A DNA stretch of 64,000 bases from Granulosicoccus sp964390335 (GTDB taxonomy: Bacteria > Pseudomonadota > Gammaproteobacteria > Granulosicoccales > Granulosicoccaceae), in assembly GCA_964390335.1 (NCBI GenBank), contig CAYMHU010000008.1, positions 1-64,000 of the forward strand, in the 5' to 3' direction. Positions 1-7,991 of this stretch are shown here, piece after piece (position 1 is the first letter of the stretch; each line of letters starts with the position of its first letter). Under the pieces are notes generated by a model. That model had not been told where the DNA came from. It did not search any database and saw only the letters and a program-made list of their open reading frames with translations. The translations under genes and the position numbers were made by a program.

Positions 1-184
1 GCGATAGCTTTGTGCTAGCGTAAGGCCAGACTTTCTTCATCGCTTAGCGTCTTGGCTTATCGCTCTATCTGGTACAGCTTGCCAAACCAAGCCATTAGCC
101 GTGAACTTAACAACCTGTACTAGAGGCATCGTTTTCTTCTGAAGCCGTTTCTTTACGAATCGAACAATAAGATTAAATAAAGTC

Positions 185-213
185 TAGACTAATTTTAATC
201 TATTTATTATACT
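185..213 (+). promoter_or_regulatory. Putative promoter and operator of the toxin-antitoxin pair
   Basis: A -35-like TAGACT (185-190) and a -10-like TATACT (208-213) are separated by 17 bases. An imperfect 18-bp palindrome, TAGACTAATTTTAATCTA (185-202), overlaps the -35 box; its half-sites match at 7 of 8 positions. XRE antitoxins commonly bind such palindromes to autorepress their operon, so this is the likely operator. The expected transcription start falls at about 219-221, on the toxin ATG at 220. The promoter call is inference from sequence. Confidence 0.5.
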
Positions 214-219
214 TTTATC

Positions 220-501
220 ATGTGGGAAGTTAAAATCAGCAGAGCAGCTAACAAAAAAATCAAGAAGCTACCCATACAAGTTAAACGGGCACTGACAGTG
301 TGGATTAATGTAGCCAGAATCGAAGGCCCAAATGGAATAAAAAGCACTAAAGGTTTTAATGATGAAGCTCTGACAGGTGTTTGGAAAGGCTATCGATCAT
401 CTCGATTGAATCGACAGTATCGAGTGATATACCAAGCCCATAAGGATATCGTGACCATAGCAGTTATCGATGTCACCGCTCACGATTACCGGAAGAAATA
501 A
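220..501 (+). CDS. RelE/HigB-family type II toxin
   Basis: The 93-residue basic protein has the size and layout of RelE/ParE-superfamily toxins. An N-terminal helical part rich in Lys and Arg is followed by a strand-rich core with V-W-K-G-Y-R-S-S-R-L (54-63) and Y-R-V-I-Y (67-71), and the protein ends H-D-Y-R-K-K (88-93). Members act as ribosome-dependent mRNA endonucleases or gyrase poisons, and the sequence alone does not decide which. The stop codon is two bases before the antitoxin start, in the toxin-first order typical of HigBA. No Shine-Dalgarno sequence is seen before the ATG, and the predicted promoter would start the mRNA almost at this codon. Confidence 0.85.
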   Translation: MWEVKISRAANKKIKKLPIQVKRALTVWINVARIEGPNGIKSTKGFNDEALTGVWKGYRSSRLNRQYRVIYQAHKDIVTIAVIDVTAHDYRKK

Positions 502-503
502 CA

Positions 504-779
504 ATGGGAAAGCCAAAGAAGTACAACCAGAAAGATTACGTAAAAGCTGACACCGGATTGTTACTCACGCCAGGGGAAACGGTTAAGACATTACGTGAAT
601 TGAATGAGTGGACTCAAACCGAATTAGCGGAGCTTACTGCCATCCCTCAAACGACTATTTCAGCGATTGAGAAAGGTAGAACGCCCTTAGGCGCAGAGCG
701 CTCAAAAGTCATCGCGAGCGCTTTCGACGTTCATCCTGCAGTTATACTGTTTTCTGATTGGACTCGCTCAGCGGCTTAG
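504..779 (+). CDS. XRE-family antitoxin (HigA-like)
   Basis: The 91-residue protein has one helix-turn-helix domain at about residues 26-82, recognisable by W-T-Q-T-E-L-A-E-L, then P-Q-T-T-I-S-A-I-E-K-G-R-T-P-L-G. This is a Cro/C1-type fold. It starts two bases after the toxin stop, so the two are almost certainly co-translated. By family it should neutralise the adjacent toxin and repress the operon through the palindrome at 185-202. The short N-terminal basic stretch (residues 1-15) may contribute to DNA or toxin contact. Confidence 0.85.
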   Translation: MGKPKKYNQKDYVKADTGLLLTPGETVKTLRELNEWTQTELAELTAIPQTTISAIEKGRTPLGAERSKVIASAFDVHPAVILFSDWTRSAA

Positions 780-843
780 ATGTGAGAGTGTCATTTATGA
801 CCTTGCTAAGATGCTTAATTTCATCGAACCAAACTTATAAACT

Positions 844-1209
844 ATGACCCGTTGGATACTAGTTTGTGGTGGAGTGCTGTGCGGACTTGCTGTGCTGATT
901 GGTGCATTCGGCGCACATGCATTAAAAGGGCAACTCAGTACCAGTGCCTTAGGTTGGTACGATACGGCAGTCAGCTATCAAACAACACACGCGCTGGCGT
1001 TAATTGCTTGTGGTCTATTACCGCGCTCACGCTACAGCTCACTGGCAGCTGGATGCTTTTTACTTGGCATTACGTTGTTTAGTGGAAGTTTATACGCCAT
1101 GGCCGCAAGTGGTATCACCAAGCTTGGAATCATTACGCCTTTAGGTGGGCTAGGTTTTATTGCGGGCTGGCTTTTTTTCTGTTTGGCAGCAGCCCGTGTC
1201 GGTAAGTAA
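844..1209 (+). CDS. DUF423 family small membrane protein (YgdD-like)
   Basis: The 121-residue protein is almost entirely hydrophobic with about four membrane segments. It carries the DUF423 signatures: G-A-F-G-A-H-A-L near residues 20-27, a Y-Q-x2-H-A-L-A-L motif, F-S-G-S-L-Y and T-P-L-G-G-x-G-F-x2-G-W. It is an inner-membrane protein of unknown molecular function, related to E. coli YgdD. It starts 64 bases after the antitoxin gene and is followed by an assembly gap, so its downstream context is unknown. The family assignment is firm; no function can be inferred here. Confidence 0.85.
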   Translation: MTRWILVCGGVLCGLAVLIGAFGAHALKGQLSTSALGWYDTAVSYQTTHALALIACGLLPRSRYSSLAAGCFLLGITLFSGSLYAMAASGITKLGIITPLGGLGFIAGWLFFCLAAARVGK

Positions 1210-1217
1210 GCTTTTTG

Positions 1218-1317
1218 NNNNNNNNNNNNNNNNNNNNNNNNNNNNNNNNNNNNNNNNNNNNNNNNNNNNNNNNNNNNNNNNNNNNNNNNNNNNNNNNNNN
1301 NNNNNNNNNNNNNNNNN
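1218..1317. other. Assembly gap (100 N)
   Basis: Exactly 100 N, the conventional placeholder for a gap of unknown size. The right edge begins with a 14-bp tandem repeat, which may be why assembly stopped. Apparent reading frames through it are artefacts. Confidence 0.99.
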
Positions 1318-1343
1318 CGAGAGTCGATATACGAGAGTCGATA
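1318..1343. repeat. 14-bp-period tandem repeat at gap edge
   Basis: CGAGAGTCGATA occurs at 1318-1329 and again at 1332-1343, a 14-base period. The array starts directly at the gap, so more copies may be hidden in it. Confidence 0.7.
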
Positions 1344-1364
1344 GGGGTGATACTCACTCGCGTG

Positions 1365-2171
1365 TTAGCTATGTTTGGCTAACAGTTTTTCAATAGCGCT
1401 AACTATCGTAGCCACTTTGTTATCGTCTAATGCATCTGGGTGCGGATTAGAAAACGCACCAATATCATTATCAAAGTACTGGCCGGATGCGTTGTCAAAC
1501 TCTTCTGAGAGGGACGCTCGCATCAGTATATCCACCCCAATGCCAATGTCTTTTCCGTCCATACCAAAGGCATCTTTTACCATTTTTGTAGCCAGTAATG
1601 ATCCCGGATTAATGGCATAGAATGAAGGGCCGCTACCGGCTAATGATTTAGCCATGCTGCGTGTCCACATGGTTATCGCCAATTTGCTTTGAGCGTAGGC
1701 GGGCATATCGTCTAGTTGCACGTTACCGTGTAGGGCTTGCAGGTTAACTGTGTCTTGTGCGGCAGACGATAAGTTTACAACCCGTGCGCTAGCGTCCATT
1801 GTTGGCAGCAACAATTGGGTTAACAAATACGGCGCTAGCGTGTTAACAACAAAGCGTACATCCAAGCCATCGCCTGTAGTGGTGTGTGGTGTTTTAAAAA
1901 TGCCGGCATTGTTTATGAGTACATCAATTTTTTGATGATTGTCGGTGATCTTTTCTGCTAACGATTTAACCTCATCGAGTTTTGATAAATCTGCGAGATA
2001 ACCAGTTGCATTGCCATTGCCTTGGATTGTCGCCAGGGATTCCTCCAGCGCTTGCAATGCGTTCTCGTTCCGCCCATGCACTAACACTTGGTGGCCGTCC
2101 GTTACCAACTGCTTCGCGGTTTCCATACCAATGCCAGCTGTGGCGCCGGTAATCAAAATAACTTTTTGCAT
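1365..2171 (-). CDS. SDR family NAD(P)-dependent oxidoreductase
   Basis: The 268-residue short-chain dehydrogenase has the cofactor loop T-G-A-T-A-G-I-G (8-15), N-N-A-G (87-90), the catalytic Ser in N-L-S-S (about 135) and Y-x3-K at Tyr159 and Lys163. An H-G-R-N sequence after the second strand favours NADP. Sequence alone does not give the substrate; this subgroup resembles retinol-dehydrogenase-like and WW-domain-oxidoreductase-like SDRs. It is the last gene of the leftward block that begins with the TauE-type permease, 26 bases after the monooxygenase gene. It probably oxidises or reduces an alcohol/carbonyl intermediate of that pathway (inference). Confidence 0.85.
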   Translation of the reverse strand: MQKVILITGATAGIGMETAKQLVTDGHQVLVHGRNENALQALEESLATIQGNGNATGYLADLSKLDEVKSLAEKITDNHQKIDVLINNAGIFKTPHTTTGDGLDVRFVVNTLAPYLLTQLLLPTMDASARVVNLSSAAQDTVNLQALHGNVQLDDMPAYAQSKLAITMWTRSMAKSLAGSGPSFYAINPGSLLATKMVKDAFGMDGKDIGIGVDILMRASLSEEFDNASGQYFDNDIGAFSNPHPDALDDNKVATIVSAIEKLLAKHS

Positions 2172-2197
2172 GGGTATTTTTATTCCGTGGTTGTTGT

Positions 2198-3148
2198 TTA
2201 GGAGAATTCCGGCAGTATATCCGTTGCCAGTCTTTTTAGTGTTGCTTCGATGTCAGCTTGATTAAAACGTAAGTTTAGACCCACGTGATTTATACCGATC
2301 TCTCGCAACGACTTTAAGTATTGCGAAAGAAAATTTACGCCAGATCTGAAGCCTAAGTGAATGGGCTGTGGTTCTGCGTCGACATCGTCCACCAAGTCGA
2401 TATACAACGATTGCACGGCGGGCTTTAATGGGCCGCCAACGGCTTGTACTCGGTTTCGCCAATCTTCAATGATGCGTTGTTGCATTTGGGCATTGCGTGG
2501 ATACGTAATCCAGCCGTGTCCATTACGCGCAATCCAGTCTGGATCTTGTTGGCTGCCGCCGGTTATAAGCAATGGTATGGCACTGCCTGTTGGTTTGGGT
2601 AGCATATCCATACCACCGTATGGACTGCCGTGTTCGTTAGTGAAACTGGCAGCCGGCTCCCACATTTTTTCAATGTACGCAACGCTTGATCTGAATCGCG
2701 CGCCTCGATCATCGAAAGTCATGTTCATTGCCGGGTATTCTTCGGGTCGATCACCGGATGCAATACCGAGCAGTAAGCGACCATTCGATAATACGTCTAC
2801 TGAGGCTGCGGCTTTTGCCACGTGGGCAGGGTGGCGCAGCGGTAGGATTAAACTCGCTACACCGAGGCTTATTGTTTGTGTTTGCGCCGCGAGCACGCCA
2901 AGGTATACAAACGGATCGAAGGTTTGCCCGGCATCGCCAAATGAGGGGACGTTAAACGGTACATCGCGTAGCCACACTGCGCTAAAACCCAGTTGCTCCA
3001 CCAATTGCACACGTTCAATGTGTTGTTGCATGGTAGGCACTGCGCTGCTTGTGTATCGCTCAATCGGTATGATCACACCAAGCGTGAGATGATCAGCACG
3101 AAATGTACGGTTGTATCCTTGATTAATGTTGGGGAACAAAGACTTCAC
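2198..3148 (-). CDS. LLM class flavin-dependent oxidoreductase
   Basis: The 316-residue luciferase-like TIM-barrel protein includes L-G-F-S-A-V-W-L-R-D-V-P, S-L-G-V-A-S-L-I-L-P-L-R-H-P and G-R-L-L-L-G-I-A-S-G-D-R-P-E-E-Y, the usual FMNH2-binding and substrate-pocket regions of the family. Members are two-component monooxygenases (luciferase, alkanesulfonate monooxygenase SsuD) or F420/FMN reductases. No flavin reductase gene is nearby. The frame opens with GTG at 3148 and overlaps the preceding tautomerase gene by 26 bases, implying translational coupling. The start is uncertain because no well-spaced Shine-Dalgarno precedes it. Substrate unknown. Confidence 0.85.
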   Translation of the reverse strand: MKSLFPNINQGYNRTFRADHLTLGVIIPIERYTSSAVPTMQQHIERVQLVEQLGFSAVWLRDVPFNVPSFGDAGQTFDPFVYLGVLAAQTQTISLGVASLILPLRHPAHVAKAAASVDVLSNGRLLLGIASGDRPEEYPAMNMTFDDRGARFRSSVAYIEKMWEPAASFTNEHGSPYGGMDMLPKPTGSAIPLLITGGSQQDPDWIARNGHGWITYPRNAQMQQRIIEDWRNRVQAVGGPLKPAVQSLYIDLVDDVDAEPQPIHLGFRSGVNFLSQYLKSLREIGINHVGLNLRFNQADIEATLKRLATDILPEFS

Positions 3149-4199
3149 CTTTGGCCAGCAGCCGTGCCGTTCTAACTAACGTTGCGCTTACTGGTTTTAC
3201 GCTGCCGGATTCGTTCTGGGTATTCATGACTACCTCCATATTGCCCAATGGGTGTTCCAAGGTTAACTTAACGGTATTCTCTGATGGTGCTTGCCATAAA
3301 TCGTAAGCGATAGACCCGGGTGTTAATGCACACGCGGCGAAACACTGTGACCCTGTTACAGCTAGCGTTGGGTGTGTAGACCACGGCATAAAGTATCGCG
3401 TGCTTAAGGACCCACCGTGTTGAGCTGGTGCAACTAATCCAAACTTAGGCGTTACCGATTGACTGCAATCACCCATACCCATTTCCTGCGCTGCAGCTAA
3501 TCTGACTTTCTCTATTTGCATAAACAAGTATTTGTTGGCATCCAGTTCCTTTTGCGATTCGTAACCGGTGATGCCGAAATCGCTGGCTTTGGCAATAACC
3601 ATTGGCATGGCGAAGTCCATGCAGGTCACATCAACACCTTCTGTATGATTCAGTACTTGTCCGGTGGGTAAGAACTTGCCTGTATTCGACCCTGCGACTT
3701 CAGTAAACTCAAGGCCGATGGGGGCTGCAGCACCAGGCACGCCATCAATGGCGGTATCACCGGCGTAGTTGACCTGACCGCCCGGTGTTTGCACTGTGGC
3801 GATTATTTTTGCGCCAGTATTTACTGCGCGTACTTTAACTTCAGTGATATCGCCAGTGGGCTGCAACAAACCCATTTCGATTGCTGCCGGTCCAACACCA
3901 ATCATGATATTGCCGCACGTGGGTTTGAAATCGACCAGTTTGTCTTCAACGCTGACTTGTGCGAAAAAGTAATCGATGTCTGCCCAGTCATCGTCCGATT
4001 CAGACAGCATGGCCACTTTAGTCGTTACCGCATTACCACCGCCTATGCCATCAATATTTAACGGATGACCCGAACCCACAACATTGATCAGCACTTCAGA
4101 TAACGCGTCTAATGATTCAGGTAAATCGCTACGCTTAAAGTAAGGTCCGCGTGAGCTACCACCTCGAATAAATAAAAAAGGGATACCTTGTTGACTCAT
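3123..4199 (-). CDS. PrpF family isomerase, 4-oxalomesaconate tautomerase-like
   Basis: The 358-residue protein has the PrpF/GalD double diaminopimelate-epimerase-like fold. Its signature G-G-S-S-R-G lies at residues 13-18, with G-I-G-G-G-N-A-V-T-T-K (51-61) and the proposed catalytic Cys in P-T-C-G-N (Cys95). Characterised members move double bonds in unsaturated polycarboxylates: PrpF (2-methylaconitate), GalD (4-oxalomesaconate) and aconitate isomerases. Annotation pipelines often call this subgroup 4-oxalomesaconate tautomerase. No GalA/B/C partners occur here, so the substrate is probably another unsaturated di- or tricarboxylate. The gene sits 23 bases downstream of the TauE-type permease and overlaps the monooxygenase gene. 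Confidence 0.82.
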   Translation of the reverse strand: MSQQGIPFLFIRGGSSRGPYFKRSDLPESLDALSEVLINVVGSGHPLNIDGIGGGNAVTTKVAMLSESDDDWADIDYFFAQVSVEDKLVDFKPTCGNIMIGVGPAAIEMGLLQPTGDITEVKVRAVNTGAKIIATVQTPGGQVNYAGDTAIDGVPGAAAPIGLEFTEVAGSNTGKFLPTGQVLNHTEGVDVTCMDFAMPMVIAKASDFGITGYESQKELDANKYLFMQIEKVRLAAAQEMGMGDCSQSVTPKFGLVAPAQHGGSLSTRYFMPWSTHPTLAVTGSQCFAACALTPGSIAYDLWQAPSENTVKLTLEHPLGNMEVVMNTQNESGSVKPVSATLVRTARLLAKGEVFVPQH

Positions 4200-4222
4200 A
4201 ACGTTGCCTTAATCAATCGACC

Positions 4223-4981
4223 TTAGGAATTAAACGCAATCCAATAAAAATACAGACCGCCGGTAATGACTAATAATTCTACTATGCGGGTGTGACGTTC
4301 ATCGGTCATTCTGCGTAGCACGGCTCGACCCACCCAGGCGCCGGGTATCGTTGCCAACCCAACCAATATTGCGAGAACTACGTGAGGCCCATTGAGCAAG
4401 TCGGAAGCGCCGTATACACCAATACGAACTAGGTTTGTGGTTAACGCGATGACGGCTAACGTGGCCACGAAAGCCTGTTTGCTCATGCCGGTACCCAATA
4501 ATACTGGCATCAATAACATGCCGGGCCCAATCGACATGCCCGAAATTGCACCATACACACCACCAGCCACATGCAGCCCAGTTTTGCTTGTTTTTATTTT
4601 TCGCGCCGTTGCCCAGCGTCGAAGCGGCACCGAAGCCAACACGACCGTGCCAAGTATAATGGCTATTGCAGGGCCTGATAAGCGGCCATACAACAGCGCA
4701 GTGATGATAATGCAAGGGATTGCGGGAATGGCGACGGCAAAGTAAGTTTTAAGATCAAACTGCCGCACATTGAACAGGGCTCTGGACCCATGACTAATGA
4801 GTAACGTAATGCTGATGACCGGAACCACCAGCTTCAAACCCAGGATGGGTGTAGCCACAATGGTTAGCAGGAACCCACCGGCAATACCGGTTGCACCGTG
4901 CACCATGGATGTCACAAAAGCCGCCAGTAGCAGAATAGTGAAGGGCAGCCAGCCAATATCGTTAATTATTGATTCGAACAT
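4223..4981 (-). CDS. TauE/SafE family permease (probable sulfite/organic anion exporter)
   Basis: The 252-residue polytopic membrane protein has about seven or eight predicted segments. It has the two-repeat arrangement of the TauE/SafE/YfcA family: a G-x-A-G-G-F-L-L-type motif near residue 34 and the repeated G-x-I-S-G-M-S-I-G-P-G-M-L-L-M-P motif in the second half. Family members export sulfite, sulfoacetate or other organosulfur anions, though many are unassigned. It is the first gene of the leftward catabolic block and is divergent from the ThDP enzyme gene across a 178-base spacer. Pairing with a luciferase-type monooxygenase is compatible with desulfonation, but that remains inference. 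Confidence 0.85.
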   Translation of the reverse strand: MFESIINDIGWLPFTILLLAAFVTSMVHGATGIAGGFLLTIVATPILGLKLVVPVISITLLISHGSRALFNVRQFDLKTYFAVAIPAIPCIIITALLYGRLSGPAIAIILGTVVLASVPLRRWATARKIKTSKTGLHVAGGVYGAISGMSIGPGMLLMPVLLGTGMSKQAFVATLAVIALTTNLVRIGVYGASDLLNGPHVVLAILVGLATIPGAWVGRAVLRRMTDERHTRIVELLVITGGLYFYWIAFNS

Positions 4982-5050
4982 TCTGTCATGGTGCGCAAGC
5001 TGGGATGCTAATATTCAGTGCTGGTAGTGTAACGAATATTGTACGTTCTA

Positions 5051-5081
5051 TTGAACTTTAAGTTGTATCAAACTTTATAGT
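5051..5081 (+). promoter_or_regulatory. Putative promoter of the ThDP enzyme gene
   Basis: TTGAAC (5051-5056) and TATAGT (5076-5081) are separated by 19 bases, slightly long for sigma-70. They lie in the divergent spacer between the permease gene and the ThDP enzyme gene. No clear operator palindrome is seen. No regulator gene is present in the cluster, so control is presumably by a factor encoded elsewhere. Confidence 0.35.
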
Positions 5082-5159
5082 TATCGAATCGTGTATTGCG
5101 CTCAATGTTCATGAGTTAAGCAATAATCATAACCGTTGCGGAACAGAGTGGCGTTTTAC

Positions 5160-6513
5160 ATGGGTGCAAAACAGGGTGCTAAAAAAGTTTACGAGGTGCT
5201 AGCGGATGTCTTCGCCAACGAAGACGCCAAAACGTGCTTTGCCTTATTGGGTGATGCCAATATGTATTGGGCCAACGCCATGGCTCAACGCGGTTGTAAA
5301 AGCATTTACGTGCGAGATGAACACAATGCTGTTGCTGCGGCAATGGCTTGGGCAAGATCTACTGGTGAGGTGGGGGTTGCCACGGTTACCTGTGGCCCAG
5401 GCTTAACACAGATACTCACCGCTTTGCCGGCTGCTGTTCGGGCTAATATACCTTTAGTTATCATGGCGGGTGAAGCCCCGATAAACAGTGCCTGGTATAA
5501 CCAGGCGATTAGTCAAGCGCCGTTTGTAGAAGCGTGTGGCGCAACCTACCAAGCATTGCACAACGTTGAAGATATGCCGACCATCATACGGGATGCGTTT
5601 CTTAAGGCTAAAACGGAATCACGCCCCATCGTGCTCGGCGCACCGTTTGATTTATTAGAGCAGGACTGGCTTGGCAGCACTGATTTGCCGGAACCGTCTG
5701 CGACATTGATCGGATCCACTAACATAAGTCCACCATCGCAAACAGAGCTACAAGCTATTCTACCGCTTGTGCAAAATGCACAACGCGTTGTTGTTATGGC
5801 GGGTCTAGGTGCTATTAAAGCCGGTGCGCGCGATGCGTGTTTGGCTTTAAGTGAACATTTAAACGCGCTTACCGCAACAACACTACCAGCACGCGGTTAC
5901 TTTCACGATGATCCTCATTATNNNNNNNNNNNNNNNNNNNNNNNNNNNNNNNNNNNNNNNNNNNNNNNNNNNNNNNNNNNNNNNNNNNNNNNNNNNNNNN
6001 NNNNNNNNNNNNNNNNNNNNNAACTCATCCGGACATTGCAGCAACTTCTTTGCGCATATGGTTGGCAGACCTGCCAATCGATTTCTGACCATTCGAGAGT
6101 TCGGTGCTATTGGCAACGGTATCGCCTTTGCGATGGGTGCTGCTGTTGCTAATCCAGATGTGCCAACAGTATTATTTGACGGCGATGGTAGTCTGATGAT
6201 GCACATTCAGGAACTTGAAACCATACTTCGACATAAACTGAACGTACTAATTTGCGTAATGAATGATGGGGCGTACGGCTCGGAAATACATAAATTACGC
6301 GCTCATGGTTTGTCTGACGAAGGTGCTGTGTTTGGTCGGCCAGACTTTGCGAATATCGCAGCGGGTTTTGGTGGCGCGGGAGAAACAGTATCAGATTTAT
6401 CGGTAGTGCCCGACCTGGTGGCGCAATTTAAGGATTCCGGTAAACCCACTATTTGGGATTTTCATGTGTCGGATACCGTGTTGTCGCCTGTGATGCGCCG
6501 TGCTCATCCTTAA
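5160..6513 (+). CDS. Thiamine diphosphate-dependent enzyme (acetolactate synthase-like), interrupted by a gap
   Basis: The N-terminal ThDP pyrimidine domain carries the activating Glu in V-R-D-E-H-N (Glu54 from this start), followed by T-C-G-P-G-L-T-Q and the start of a central domain up to the gap (254 residues). After the gap, 163 residues form the pyrophosphate domain with the metal-binding G-D-G-S-L and, further on, M-N-D-G-A-Y-G-S-E. The family includes acetolactate synthase, benzoylformate decarboxylase and sulfoacetaldehyde acetyltransferase. The two halves are in different frames only because the gap length is arbitrary. The family is usually 530-600 residues, so the gap probably hides a few hundred bases. 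ATG 5160 is preferred over an in-frame TTG at 5136. The following gene is a D-2-hydroxyacid dehydrogenase. Confidence 0.82.
5922..6021. other. Assembly gap (100 N) inside the ThDP enzyme gene
   Basis: Exactly 100 N. The reading frame differs on the two sides, as expected for a placeholder gap, and gives no evidence of a frameshift. Confidence 0.99.
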
Positions 6514-6551
6514 ATTTTTACATTGGAAAAAAGACAGAGCAGGAATTTAAT

Positions 6552-7514
6552 ATGAAAGTAGCGGTACTTGATGACTACGCCAATGTAGCGACCACTATCA
6601 CCGACTGGTCCGGTCTTGCCGATGTTGACTTAACGGTGTTTAACGACACAGTCAAAGACGAATCAGCTTTGCTTGATCGCTTAAAACCATTCGATGTTAT
6701 TTGCATGATGCGTGAAAGAACCCCGTTTCCAGCATCGTTGATTAATGCATTGCCCAATTTAAAATTGCTGGTCACCAGTGGTCCGCGTAATCTATCGATC
6801 GATCTGGCTGCGGCTAAAGCAAACAACGTTACGGTGTGTGGCACAGAGTCGCGTAAAACCACCACATCTGAACTCAGTATGTTGTTAATGCTGAGTTTGT
6901 CTCGTGGTCTTATTCCTGAAGTCAACGCCATGCACAGCAGCGGTTGGCAAGTTGGTTTGGGTCGGGATTTAAATGGACTCACTTTGGGTTTGATAGGTCT
7001 AGGTAAAATTGGTGTGCAAATGGCCACGCTCGGTAAAGCCTTTGGCATGCAGATTAATGCGTGGTCACCAAACCTCACGGCCGAGCGATGCGAACCACAT
7101 GGTGTGCAATTTCAGTCGTCACTGAATGCATTGATGCAATCTTCAGATGTCGTGTCGGTCCACATGGTGTTATCCGATCGAACTAGGCATCTCATTACCA
7201 GTGAGGCGTTTGCCAATATGCGTGAGCGCGCATTGTTTATTAATACGTCACGCGGTCCCTTAGCCGATGAAGCGGCAATTATTGCCGGTATGAAACAGGG
7301 CAAACCCTGGAAAGCTGGATTAGATGTATTCGATGAAGAGCCATTACCAATGAACAGTCCGTTGCGTGATCAAGCCCTAATCGAAGAAGGCAGGCTGTTG
7401 TTGTCGCCACACCTTGGTTATGTAACGGAGCAAACCTGGCAAGTGTTTTATTCTCAAACTGTAGAGGCTATTGCTGCTTGGCAAAACGGCAATCCTATTC
7501 GGGAGTTAACCTGA
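6552..7514 (+). CDS. D-2-hydroxyacid dehydrogenase family protein
   Basis: The 320-residue NAD-dependent dehydrogenase has the Rossmann loop G-L-G-K-I-G (149-154). Substrate Arg lies in N-T-S-R-G (Arg234), Glu in D-E-E-P (Glu263) and the catalytic His in L-S-P-H-L-G-Y (His287). These belong to the D-isomer-specific family (phosphoglycerate, glycerate and hydroxypyruvate dehydrogenases). ATG at 6552 follows AGCAGGAAT, a Shine-Dalgarno-like stretch; the longer upstream extension overlaps the ThDP gene and is unlikely. The stop of the ThDP gene is 38 bases upstream, so they share an operon. It probably reduces a 2-oxoacid or oxidises a 2-hydroxyacid in the same pathway. Confidence 0.87.
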   Translation: MKVAVLDDYANVATTITDWSGLADVDLTVFNDTVKDESALLDRLKPFDVICMMRERTPFPASLINALPNLKLLVTSGPRNLSIDLAAAKANNVTVCGTESRKTTTSELSMLLMLSLSRGLIPEVNAMHSSGWQVGLGRDLNGLTLGLIGLGKIGVQMATLGKAFGMQINAWSPNLTAERCEPHGVQFQSSLNALMQSSDVVSVHMVLSDRTRHLITSEAFANMRERALFINTSRGPLADEAAIIAGMKQGKPWKAGLDVFDEEPLPMNSPLRDQALIEEGRLLLSPHLGYVTEQTWQVFYSQTVEAIAAWQNGNPIRELT

Positions 7515-7534
7515 CTGGGTTGCCAGTGGGTTGC

Positions 7535-7634
7535 NNNNNNNNNNNNNNNNNNNNNNNNNNNNNNNNNNNNNNNNNNNNNNNNNNNNNNNNNNNNNNNNNN
7601 NNNNNNNNNNNNNNNNNNNNNNNNNNNNNNNNNN
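7535..7634. other. Assembly gap (100 N) inside the tcuB-like gene
   Basis: Exactly 100 N. On the left edge TGGGTTGC is repeated with an 11-base period (7516-7534). The gap removes most of the 3' half of the Fe-S protein gene. Confidence 0.99.
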
Positions 7635-7991
7635 GACGCCGCTGTGTTGGAACACGGTTGCAAACCGGGAAGGCCAAATCAGTTTCTGCCAACTATCGAC
7701 TCTTACGTTTGCTAAGGCATTGGGTAAATTAATATTGAACTCGTGCGGTTCGGTGTATTGGCACGCATAGTAACAACCGCGGCAGTTATGACATAAGTTA
7801 GCCAATTGCGTAATATCGCCATCGGAGAACTGTCGCTGTCGGTGCACAGCCGGGAACACAGCGCAGAACCCTTCGCAATAGCGGCAGGCATTGCATACTG
7901 AAATTTGTCGTCGTGCTTCATCTAAGCCTTGCACATCCAAATTCAGTTTGTACACGGGCTTTCCATTCATGACGTTTGCATCAGTTGACAT
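7635..7991 (-). CDS. tcuB: TcuB/CitB-like Fe-S protein, 3' part missing in gap
   Basis: The first 119 residues are visible. They hold two clusters of the form C-x2-C-x2-C-x3-C at Cys33/36/39/43 and Cys67/70/73/77, as in ferredoxin-like 4Fe-4S electron-transfer proteins. The arrangement and the position directly after a TcuA-like gene match TcuB, which reoxidises the FADH2 of tricarballylate dehydrogenase and passes electrons to the quinone pool through a C-terminal membrane part. Full-length relatives are roughly 370-380 residues, so about two thirds lies in the gap. Eight codons left of the gap (7506-7534) may or may not be its end. ATG 7991 overlaps the tcuA-like stop by 11 bases. Confidence 0.8.

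Noticed and set aside
1..184. Possible 3' end of a gene at the left window edge
   Set aside because: No open frame with recognisable residues runs through this stretch; nothing can be supported.
185..202. Rho-independent terminator at the palindrome before the toxin gene
   Set aside because: It is AT-rich with no GC stem and no T-run following; an operator fits better.
5136..6513. Frameshift in the ThDP enzyme gene
   Set aside because: The frame change happens across a 100-N placeholder of unknown true length, so it is no evidence of mutation.
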